A program made the position numbers and the translations under genes. Positions 23,060-32,300 of a DNA stretch of 64,000 bases are shown piece after piece. The DNA is taken from assembly GCA_043777375.1 (NCBI GenBank), contig JAYWHX010000133.1:46305-110304 (forward strand), given 5' to 3'. The notes beneath the pieces were generated by a model. It searched no databases. It was not told the origin of the DNA and saw only the letters and a list, made by a program, of their open reading frames with translations. The stretch is from TH-plancto1 sp043777375 (GTDB lineage Bacteria; Planctomycetota; Planctomycetia; Planctomycetales; Planctomycetaceae). How positions within the stretch are numbered: position 1 is the first letter of the stretch; each line of letters begins with the position of its first letter.

Positions 23060-24271
23060 TCAGCCAAACACCGTGTCGATCGCCGATCGTTGGGTGCTGG
23101 GGAGAAGATGCCGGTAGCGCTTCCGCATCTCATCAGTCTGGTGGCCGGACCAATCGTCGATCATCCGCTGGTCGACCGCCCGACTGGCACAGTTGGAGAT
23201 GAACGAGTGCCGGAACACGTGCCAGCCGCGAACGTGTTTCCACTGGCTTCCGGCCAACGTCCATTTGAGATGGTGGTTGGACTCATCGACAGTGAGGCTC
23301 GATCCGTCGATCGAGAACACAGACACGCCCGATGATTCTCCAAGCCAGGCCGCAAGAGCGGCCTTGAGCAGTGACGACATCGGGACACTCCGTGAGGTCC
23401 GCTTTCCCTTGGACCGCTTTCGCTCGCGAATGGTCAGCGTACCCGCTTCGAAGTCGATGTCTTGCACCTCCATCCGGATCAACTCGCTACGTCTAGCCCC
23501 GGTATGGGCAGCCGTCAGGACCATCGGGTAGATGAACGGATGCAGGGCGGTCTTCTGCACGTGCTCCAGCACGACCGCCAGTTCCTCGGGCGTGAAGAAC
23601 AGGCAGTCCCACAAATCGGCTTGCTGGGCAGCGGTCAGCTTGCCGCGAGCGATTCGCCGCTCGATATCAGCCAACGTCTGGAAAGGCGGCTTCTCATCGA
23701 TCTTCGGGTATCGCAGCCCCGGCTTGGGGAATGCCTGTTTGACGAACCCCATCCGCGTGGCCCAGGTCCACATCGCTCCAAAACTGACGAGTTCTTTGCG
23801 AATCGTCGTCGCACTGAGCGGCTTGCCTCTCCGGCCTCGACACTTCGACCGGGTGTTGATGTAGTTCTGCAGGACCGCAAACGTCAGCGATTATCCTCGG
23901 AAACTCTTGCCCAGGATCGTCTGAATGTGGTTCAGGTGAATCCGCAGCGTCAGCAGCGTGTTGGCTTCCATCGAGCCGTTGCTGACCGCGACGAGGTACT
24001 CGTCCACCAGAGAGCCGAGCGTTCGACCGACCTCTTTCTCGGGCGTGGCGACCTGATCCAGCCGACCGTCCGAGAACAGGTAGGCCACCAGATCGACCCC
24101 TTCCGGGAGCGTGATATGCCCCTGATCGATCAATCGCAGCCGCTCATCAATCCGCTGGGCGAGCGCATCCGCTGCCCGTCGATCGGTACTCTTGAGAGTC
24201 TTCTTGAACCGCCGCTCCCCGATTCGGAACGCGACGTGAAAGAGATTTCCGTGCTGTTCGACCCAAGCCAT
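23060..24271 (-). pseudogene. tRNA-proximal tyrosine integrase interrupted by an in-frame TAA
   Basis: ATG at 24271 (GGAGG 8 bases upstream) opens MAWVEQHGNLFHVAFRIGER. TAA at codon 127 (23893-23891) stops translation after ILGKSFRG, and the same frame continues with SLTFAVLQNYINTR for a further 276 codons. All catalytic residues lie downstream: Arg in HTGARRSELIRM, the basic KGKRTSRS, HVFRHSFISN, and SGHQTDEMRKRYRHL with the nucleophilic tyrosine. A single change (for example CAA to TAA) explains the stop. Unless read through or a sequencing error, the element has lost its integrase. A software call would show two pieces, 23891-24271 and 23060-23773. Confidence 0.8.
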
Positions 24272-24374
24272 GTTCTGGACCTCCGGACAAATTGTCGCCG
24301 CGATGGCAACCGATCCAGAGTCCATGCAAACCCAATTCTGCCCCCCAATTTGCCCCCCAATCGCGTTGGCCAAC

Positions 24375-24410
24375 AAAAAAGGACTCACGGCGATTCGCCG
24401 TAAGTCCTTT
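24375..24410 (-). terminator. Terminator of tRNA-Leu
   Basis: On the minus strand, AAGGACTTACGGCG pairs with CGCCGTGAGTCCTT around an AAT loop and runs into six T. It starts 12 bases after the tRNA 3' end and precedes the integrase start. Confidence 0.8.
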
Positions 24411-24422
24411 CGCCACTTGGAG

Positions 24423-24506
<84 letters not shown>

Positions 24507-24651
24507 AGCAGGAAGGGAGAGGAGGTTAACAGTCGAAGGGGCGATTTTCAATCCGACAGAGTGCGGGAAAAGCTGTGACCCACGGACTTCGTGGGAAACG
24601 GTGGGATTAGGAGAGCCGGGCTGGGGTGTTGGTGAGGAGGCCAGCTTGGGA

Positions 24652-24793
24652 ATTGGTCCGAAACAACTTCCAACTGGATGTTGAACAGAAGGAAGCCAAG
24701 GGAGCAAAGAAACTTCGGATGGAAGCCTTTGCTGCCTGGGCGAGCTTCTGTTTAAGTCCCTCTATTCGAATCGGGAAGTTGTTTCGGACCAAT
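24652..24793. repeat. Palindromic interspersed repeat (about 140 bases)
   Basis: Perfect 20-base terminal arms (ATTGGTCCGAAACAACTTCC and its complement) enclose nested arms AACAGAAG / CTTCTGTT and GCAAAG / CTTTGC. A related copy sits at 46560-46675 with the same internal words. It lies right after the end of the 24798-26621 gene and could also end its transcription. Confidence 0.7.
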
Positions 24794-24797
24794 GTCC

Positions 24798-26621
24798 TTA
24801 CTGGCGTGGTTTCGCCCAGGCGGGGCATTCGGCCTCGAAGGTCACGAGATCGCGCGACAGAGGGTGGACAAAGCTCAGTTTCCAGGCCAGCAGGTTGAGG
24901 GGTGGGGCCTCGGGCGAAACTGTCTGGGTCTCTCCCAATTGCTTCCCGGGGAGATACGTCGGATCGTCCACGATCGAATGCCCCAAGTCCCACAGATGGA
25001 TTCGAATCTGGTTAGTCCGCCCGGTCCGCGGAGTCACCTCGAGCAGTGATGTCCCATCCTCGCATCGTTCGAGGACGCGAAACTCCGTCGTGGAAGGGCG
25101 ACCGTTCTTCCAGTCGACGCTGTAGGATCCCAGCTTGCCGGGATCTTCGCTGATCGGGGCTTCACTCCGGAATTCATCATTCACTGGGTGGCCATGCACC
25201 CGAGCCAGATACCGCTTCTCGACCTTTCCTCGCTCGAACTGCGATTGCAGCTGTTGTGCGAAGTGGCGGGTCCGACCGAAGAGGACGATCCCGCTGGTGT
25301 TGGCGTCCAGGCGATGAATCGGGCGTGGGTTGTAGGGGTGATAGACCTCGGCCAGGATCGATGTCAGCGTGTTGCGATTGAACCGGCCAGACGGGTGCAT
25401 CGGCAAGGGGGCAGGTTTGTAGACGACGATGACCGCCTCGTCTTCATACAGAATGCGAATGTCGGCATTCACATCTGGTTCGCTCTTGGCGTGATGGATG
25501 TGCAGATAACGCTCGCCTCCGCGAACGATCTGGTCGGCGGGGACCGGCATCGGGGCAGGCCCCTCCATTCCTTCGGGGACGAGTCGTTTGAGGAGCCGTC
25601 CTTCGGCACAGGTTTGCACCCAATCCTCGCGCGAAACATGGACGAGCATCCCGCACAGGCAGTCGAGGAGTGTGCGCCCCTCATAATCCGCCGGAATGTT
25701 GAACGGACGCTCGTTCACATACACGCGACTGCCAGGGAGCGGCTGCGTAGCGGCGTGGATGGCCGCGTGACGCTGGGCGATGCGGCGAGCCTGCTGCTCC
25801 TCGGTCGTGACGAAGCAGTAGGGGCAAGACTTCAGCAGGACATAGCGAGGGTCGGCTTGGTCTTCGGCAGTCAGCGGCGACTGGCAGGCGTAGCACTGCA
25901 CGCTGTCGGACTCATCCAGACCGGGGTTCAGGCCGACTCGATCATCGAACACGAAGCATTCGCCGTCGTAGTGAGCCGCCCCGCACTCCTCGAAGTATTT
26001 GAGGATGCCGCCATCCAGCTGATAGACCTGCTCGAACCCCTGCATCTCCATGAACGGGCCGGCCTTTTCACAGCGAATGCCACCGGTGCAGAACATGACG
26101 ACCGGTTGGTGCTTCAGCTCTGCGGGTAGCTGGGCGACGGCTGCGGGGAACTCGCGGAAGGAGTTGATCCCGGGGATGATCGCGTTGCGGAACGTGCCGA
26201 GTTTCACCTCGTAGTCGTTGCGGGTATCGAGCAGCGTGATGGGGCGTCCCTCATCAAGCCAGCGCTGGAGTTCCTTGGGAGCTAGCTTGGGCGAGGGCTT
26301 GCCGACCGGGTCAACACCCTCGATCCCGAAACTGATGATCTCCTTCTTGATCTTCACCAACATCCGGCGAAACGGCTGGTCCGCGCTCTCGCTGACCTTG
26401 ACGGGCAGGGCCTCCAGTCCGGGGATCAACCGCAGTTCCGCCAACAGCTGATCAACTTCCGAGCGCCCGCCTGCGACGAAGAGGTTGATCCCCTCCGTAC
26501 TCAGCAGAATCGTCCCGCGCAGGGCCCACTCCTTGCAGCGAGCGGTCAGCTGCTCGCGAAGTGACTTCAGGTCAGTGAGTGCCGCAAACTTGTAAGCAGC
26601 GATGTTGGTGACGGCAGGCAT
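24798..26621 (-). CDS. Fusion of tRNA uridine-34 hydroxylase (TrhO, rhodanese) and RluA-type pseudouridine synthase
   Basis: A 607-residue protein from ATG at 26621 (MPAVTNIAAYKFAALTDLKS). The N-terminal half follows the TrhO/YceA plan: an acylphosphatase-like domain (STEGINLFVAG), then a rhodanese domain with the catalytic loop FCTGGIRCEKAG, then a zinc-type Cys cluster (CYACQSP, SCPYC). The C-terminal half is an RluA-family pseudouridine synthase with PIHRLDANTSGIVLFG and GRTNQIRIHLWDLGH. Both parts act on RNA uridines, so the fusion would join hydroxylation of tRNA position 34 with pseudouridylation of an unknown RNA site. Confidence 0.9.
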   Translation of the reverse strand: MPAVTNIAAYKFAALTDLKSLREQLTARCKEWALRGTILLSTEGINLFVAGGRSEVDQLLAELRLIPGLEALPVKVSESADQPFRRMLVKIKKEIISFGIEGVDPVGKPSPKLAPKELQRWLDEGRPITLLDTRNDYEVKLGTFRNAIIPGINSFREFPAAVAQLPAELKHQPVVMFCTGGIRCEKAGPFMEMQGFEQVYQLDGGILKYFEECGAAHYDGECFVFDDRVGLNPGLDESDSVQCYACQSPLTAEDQADPRYVLLKSCPYCFVTTEEQQARRIAQRHAAIHAATQPLPGSRVYVNERPFNIPADYEGRTLLDCLCGMLVHVSREDWVQTCAEGRLLKRLVPEGMEGPAPMPVPADQIVRGGERYLHIHHAKSEPDVNADIRILYEDEAVIVVYKPAPLPMHPSGRFNRNTLTSILAEVYHPYNPRPIHRLDANTSGIVLFGRTRHFAQQLQSQFERGKVEKRYLARVHGHPVNDEFRSEAPISEDPGKLGSYSVDWKNGRPSTTEFRVLERCEDGTSLLEVTPRTGRTNQIRIHLWDLGHSIVDDPTYLPGKQLGETQTVSPEAPPLNLLAWKLSFVHPLSRDLVTFEAECPAWAKPRQ

Positions 26622-26716
26622 AGGGCGGAACAAAGTCGTGAGGCGATTCGGACTGAGCAAAACTCATTCTCTCGCGACACACGGCTATCAGCAACTGTCA
26701 TTCGGCAAATCGTTCT

Positions 26717-27210
26717 TCATTCCACGGCTGCGGTGACGGTCATGATTCCTTCCCCGAAGGCTTGCTGGGGCTCTTTGGGATCGGAGAGTCGCCTGAGCTG
26801 AATTCGGTAAACTCCTGCTTTCGCGGGAGCACTTACACCAACTGCGAACGAGTGTGCGCCGTACTCCGGACGGAGTTCGCCTAGGTTACCAAACACCATC
26901 GTCTTTGGCTCTCGGCACGGCCAAACACTTCGATCAAGAGTCCGATTGGCCCGAGATCAGAATCGTGAAACTTCATAGTCCCTTGCAGCAGGAATTCTTC
27001 GCGAGGCAGCACCGGCCCCACGTCGAACGAAATGGGAGATCCCCCTTCCGTCCAGAGAGGCACGGGGACCGGGTCGTTCCGCCTCGGCCCCCGTGCCCCG
27101 CTACGAGTCACTGGCTCGTAGCTCACATGGCTCATGTCGCCCAGGTCTTCCGACTGACAACCGCTGAGCCAAATGACCAGCATGATCATCCAAGTATTTC
27201 GAGTCATCAA
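26717..27210 (-). pseudogene. Lipoprotein gene with a 2-base frameshift
   Basis: The first frame (27210 to 26881) encodes MMTRNTWMIMLVIWLSGCQS, a lipoprotein signal with LSGC lipobox, and continues to IEVFGRAESQ before stopping. The second frame (to 26717) picks up as EPKTMVFGNLGELRPEYGAH and GVYRIQLRRLSDP. Removing one GA from a GAGAG run near 26915 joins them perfectly. No family is known; it is a small secreted planctomycete-type protein next to a DUF1559 gene. It may be real decay or a sequencing error. Confidence 0.6.
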
Positions 27211-27214
27211 TTTC

Positions 27215-27613
27215 TCAGTAAGTGACAGTCAGCGAGGAGACAACCGTTCGCACGTCATCCGCCCCTTCGCAGAGTTCTGCGGAGTAGCCTCCTCCCAACG
27301 GGGGCGTCACAGTCATGGGGCTGATCGTCAGATTCCATCCCCCGCTTCCGCCCCCGCCAGGATTCTCCCAGACTTGGTTGACACCGGTCTCGTGTCCGTA
27401 TTCCACGCGGTTATTTCCGGAGTACTTCACGATCTTGTAAGTGACCGTCATCGACACGGGCGGTGTTGTTCCACTTCCCGGAGTCCCCGTTCGATGTATT
27501 TGTGATCCAGTCATCGGGAAGTTGAATGCCCAGCCTGTATCCGCCCAAATGTTTCTTGTCGCAGAAAGCACAGACATCAACGCCACCCACAGAGTTCGAT
27601 TTCGACGCAGCAT
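27215..27613 (-). CDS. Small secreted protein
   Basis: A 132-residue protein from ATG at 27613 (MLRRNRTLWVALMSVLSATR) with a signal peptide ending near IWA-DTG. The mature part is Gly/Thr/Val-rich, mostly beta-strand (MTVTYKIVKYSGNN, NPGGGGSGGWNLTISPM). No motif is recognised. It lies between the DUF1559 and lipoprotein genes on the same strand, so all three probably form one transcription unit. Confidence 0.6.
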   Translation of the reverse strand: MLRRNRTLWVALMSVLSATRNIWADTGWAFNFPMTGSQIHRTGTPGSGTTPPVSMTVTYKIVKYSGNNRVEYGHETGVNQVWENPGGGGSGGWNLTISPMTVTPPLGGGYSAELCEGADDVRTVVSSLTVTY

Positions 27614-27649
27614 GATTACGTTCTCCTCGTTCTGCAAACTCCAAAGATT

Positions 27650-28662
27650 TCAGTCGAAAACCGTATCCGACCGAATTCGAGAGCCGAATTCACTCCAGAC
27701 TCCTGAATCCACATCATTGGCCACAAACTGCACATGGCCATCCGCAAAGACCACATGACAACCGCCGGGATGAAAACTTCCCGCAGTGGCAATGGCATCG
27801 ATCGAACCATTCCCATTCGCACACGACGGGGAATTGGGCGTCAAAACATGATTGTACCACGTGGATGACAGACCGCTTTCGGTCCACCCCCGCCCAGTCC
27901 CATGGATGCGACTTGCCATCCGTAGCTTGTGGCAGACGGCGGAACGGATCGGCACACTTTCGCAAACTCCTCCAACTCATCCTCGTGGAATCCACGAGGA
28001 GTGGCCCACACACCGCGAAGTCTTTCGAGCGTTTCTAACGTAACCCCCGGGAGCTTACTGCCATGTCGCCATTCGCTGAAAGCTGCAGTATTTGACAACC
28101 CATCCGGGACATCTTTCGCCGCGACGGGACCGCCTCGTGCGATCAGTCCCTCAATATTCATCGGCAGGCGAAACAGGCCATTGTAGCCATGACGCTGGTA
28201 TCCCGATCCGCTGTTCCCACAATAGCTAGTTGCTGCCGAGCCATCCGGTGAGACTGTTGTCGCTGGGTCAGGATCACTCGGGCAGATCAAGATCGGAACA
28301 GGTTGATGGCAGAATCGATGAAATTCCGGGTCCACTCGTTGCCAAGTTACGTCGATCGCATGATATCGAGGTGCTTCTCCGACTAACGGCAGCAAATCGA
28401 CAAACGGGCTTCCACACGGCCCCTTTCCTTCTTGAGGGTAGTTTCCATGAGCGACTTCGTAGTCAACCAGTGCCAGCCCGAGTTGTCGCAGTTGGTTCTT
28501 ACAGGTTGTGCTGCGCGACGTTTCACGGAGCCCCTGAACCGCGGGTAATAATAACGCAACCACGAGAGCAATGATCGAGATGGCCACGATCATTTCAATG
28601 ATCGTGAAACCCCATCTCGGAACTGATAACTTTCGAACTGCCCGCATTTGATCCGGCCTCAT
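27650..28662 (-). pseudogene. DUF1559 pilin-like protein, frameshifted at a poly-G run
   Basis: Starts MRPDQMRAVRKLSVPRWGFT, with the type IV prepilin-like signal GFTIIEMIVAISIIALVVAL typical of DUF1559 (SBP_bac_10) proteins, a family hugely expanded in planctomycetes. Frame 1 ends after ASMGLGGGGPKAV, while the expected C-terminus (GWTESGLSSTWYNHV, then the diagnostic HVVFADGHVQFV) continues in another frame to 27650. The shift lies in the G-run at 27885-27895. It is either a homopolymer sequencing error or real inactivation; the rest looks intact. Confidence 0.75.
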
Positions 28663-29394
28663 CCAATGCCCCTAAGGATGTCGACAACGTCTCACAGCTT
28701 ACCCCCCCCCCGGGGGGGGGGGGGGGACAAGTCGGACTTATCGGGAATCTGAAAATAAACCGACAAGGTTTTTACGATTGAGTTGCTGCCCGACCAATTT
28801 TTCACGGGCAGTGGATTCCCGAGCGTATCCGCCGAGACGCTCGAACTGCAGATTCAGGATAACAAGCTGGCCCTTCTAAACTGCGTCGACGCCCCCCCGC
28901 CAGAGCAACTCTGATCCATCTGGAGTATCACGTCGGCGACATCGCGCGGTCATTCATCCTGAGTGAAGCTGTCGACCACGAACGCATCTCATTGAAGGGT
29001 TCGAGCGGCGTGCTCGATCTGCTCCTGCCCAGAATCCCCATGGCCGAGCCGAGTAACATTGTGGTTCGGACGGATTGAGATCGCAATACGTGGTCATGTA
29101 TTTCACATGACTTCCACATTGTTGCCATTTCGACACAAGGGAGTGGACTACGATTCAAAGCGAGAGTTGACTTGAATTCCAAAGAGCTGCTCCACAGCCC
29201 CGTTCAGTGAGAACAGTTGCTTCCCATTGTGTCACCGACGGGTTAAGTTGGAATTTGTTGCAAACCTATCATCGGACATCACGAGTCGCCGACTCTTGGC
29301 AGCTTTGGTATGACCTAGACCCTGCTTCGAGCATCAGGTGTGTTCGATCGGCACACAATCTGATGAGAGCATCGCAATCTGGGTGGAATTCTTG
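28663..29394. other. Intergenic region with C10G15 tract and a gene remnant
   Basis: Contains ten C followed by fifteen G at 28702-28726, a self-complementary homopolymer block in front of the DUF1559 gene. On the plus strand 28783-29078 carries a decayed frame (see separate entry). The last 300 bases before the kinase show no gene. Confidence 0.6.
28783..29078 (+). pseudogene. Decayed coding remnant
   Basis: Two adjacent frames give protein-like text: LLPDQFFTGSGFPSVSAETL followed, after a one-base shift near 28912, by LIHLEYHVGDIARSFILSEA and GVLDLLLPRIPMAEPSN, ending at TGA. There is no start codon and no recognised family. It is probably the tail of an old gene. Confidence 0.3.
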
Positions 29395-32300
29395 ATGAAG
29401 CCGAGACATTCCTTACACGAATCTGCGAATCGTTCGGATAATCACCTCACCCACCCAGCCATGAGTTGGCCAATTGACGGCCCCATACTGATCGGCATTG
29501 GGCTCATGGTAGCGTTGTTAATCATCAACGCTGGTCTGACCTACAGGAACACTTGGCAACTCCAGGAGGACGCGCGGACAGTCGCCCAGACACATGAAGT
29601 GCTGGACCTGACCGGTCAGGTGATGCTGGCAGTGGTCGACGCCGAGTCGGGACTGCGGGGGTTCCTCATCACTGGCAAAGATGAGTATTTACAACCCTAC
29701 GATGCAGCTCTCGCCCGGATGGATAACCTCCTCTCCCAGTTGAAAAACGAGACTACGGACAACGTCGGACAGCGGGCCGGTCTTAAGACACTGGAAGAGA
29801 TGATTGCCCAGCGACTCGCCCACTTGAATCAAGGCATCGAACTACGCCGTCAGAGTGCGGAGGCTGCTGCGGCGTTCGTCACTGCCAGCAGAGGCAAGGG
29901 CAAGTCCCAGACGGATGCTATTCGCCAATTCATTCGAGAGATGGAGAAGGTCGAAACCGACTTGCTGCAGAACCGAGAACGAAATACAGCCAAGGCTTAT
30001 CAAGTCGCCGTGATTACTGGTCTGCTGACGGCTGCTCTCGGACTGGTCACAGTTGGGGCGTTCGTCTGGCTTCTCAACCGCAGCCTCCGGACTCGACAGG
30101 CTGCGGCAGCTGTGATCGCGGAACAAAGTGAGCGAATGCGGACCACGCTGGCCAGCATTGGGGATGCTGTCATTTCGACTGACGCCAGCGGCCACATCAC
30201 CTACCTAAACGCGGTGGCGGAGTCACTGACAGGGTGGACGAGCAACGATGCGGTGGGCGCGCCACTGTCGCAAGTGTTTCATATCGTGAACGAGACGACC
30301 CGCCAACTCGTGGACAGCCCTGCGACGCGGGCACTGGAGGAAGGCGTTATCGTCGGACTGGCCAATCATACCATTCTGATCTCACGGGATCGTACAGAAC
30401 TGCCTATCGACGACAGCGCGGCCCCGATCCGCAGTGAGACAGGCGAGATAGTCGGCTGTGTGCTGGTGTTCCGAGATGTCGCGGAGCGGCGGCGATTGGA
30501 GCAACAGGTGGAGGAACAGCTGCAATCCGCTCGACTTCTGTCTGCCATCGTTGAATCATCCGATGATGCCATCATTAGTAAGTCGTTGGACGGGATCATT
30601 CAGAGTTGGAATTCCGGCGCTGAGCGGCTGTTCGGGTTTTCGGCGGCGCAAGCTGTGGGGCGTCACATCTCCGTCGTGATCCCTACCGAACGCCTGGGAG
30701 ACGAGGACAAGATCATGGCCCTCATCCGTGGCGGCAATCGTGTCGAACACTTCGACACTGTGCGGATGCGGAGTGATGGTCAGCGGTTTCCCGCCTCGCT
30801 ATGTATCTCGCCCATTCAGGACGAAGCCGGCCGCATCGTCGGGGCGTCCAAGATTGTCAGGGACATCACGGCCCGCAAGCAGGCGGATCAAGCGCTGCAT
30901 GACAGCGAGGAACGCTATCGGGCGTTGGCCGAAGCGAGCGCCACCGTGGTCTGGCAAACGAATGCCGAGGGGGCGGTTGTTTTTGCTGGCCAGGCATGGA
31001 ACGTAGTGACTGGTCAGACCGACGACCAAAATGCGGGCTGGGGCTGGCTCGATGCCATTCACCCTGAAGACCGCGAACCCACCATCGCACTCTGGAAGCA
31101 TTCGCTCGAAACGCGAATCCTCCATGTGAACAAGTTTCGCGTGCGCACGCAGGCCGGAGACTATCGCTGGTTTGGCGTGCGAGGCGTGCCGATTTTTAAT
31201 GCCGACGGGAGTGTCCATGAATGGGTCGGAGCCAATACGGACATTCACGATGAGATGGCCTCCGAAGTCGCTCTACGCACTTCGGAGATCCGCTACCGGC
31301 GATTGTTCGAAGCGGCCCACGACGGGGTACTACTCTTCGACCCCGAGACGCAAAAGATCGTCGACGCCAATCCCTTCATGGTGTCGTTGTTGGGGGCCAC
31401 GCACGCCCAGTTGATCGGCAGGGAGTTGTCCGAGATTGGGTTGTTCGTCGATGAACATTCGGGGCGGGAGATGTTCCAAACCCTGCGAGTCATACGACGG
31501 GTCCGGTATGAGAATCTCCCCTTGCTCAGCCCTGACGGCGGACCCCGGGAAGTCGAACTAGTGGCCAATCTTTACGACGAAGATGGCCGAGCCGTTGTCT
31601 TGTGCAACGTCCGCGACATCACCGAACGCAAGCGCGCGGAGCAGGCGCTCCGCGACAGCGAGAAGAGTTTTCACGTGATGGCCAACGCAATGCCGCAGCT
31701 GGCTTGGATCGCCCGACCCGATGGTCACATCGACTGGTACAATGACCGCTGGTATGAATATACCGGCACGACATCGGAACAGATGGAAGGCTGGGGCTGG
31801 CAGAGTGTCCACGATATGGAGGAGCTGCCGCAGGTGTTAGAGCGATGGAATTTAGCGATCGAGACGGGTGAGCCGCTCGACATGACTTTCCCGCTGCGTG
31901 GTGCGGACGGGATATTCCGGCCCTTTCTGACGCGGGTGATTCCGCTCAAGGACTCAGATGGACAGGTTGTCCAGTGGTTCGGCACAAACACGGATGTGGA
32001 GGCGCTGACACGAGCGGAAGAGGAGTTGCGACGGCTGGCCGCTGAACTTTCCGAGGCAGACCGCCGCAAGGACGAGTTTCTGGCAACTCTGGCTCACGAA
32101 CTCCGTAACCCGCTGGCTCCGATCCGCAACGGTCTGCAAATCTTGCGTCTGTCCGGTGGGAACGGTCCAGCGGCCGAGAAAATTCGCGACATTATGGAAC
32201 GGCAGCTGGGGCAGATGGTCCATTTGGTGGATGACTTGCTCGATGTGAGTCGCATCAGCCGGGGGAAGCTGGAACTCCGAAAAGAGCGGATCGATCTGGC

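Noticed and set aside
14878..24271. Recoding of stop codons to glutamine in the element (TAG in the coiled-coil gene, TAA in the integrase)
   Set aside because: Neighbouring element genes use TAA and TAG as normal stops and no suppressor tRNA is visible; decay or error is simpler.
22643..24403. Long plus-strand frames opposite the integrase and membrane protein
   Set aside because: They mirror recognised minus-strand genes and have Arg/Pro/His-rich shadow composition.
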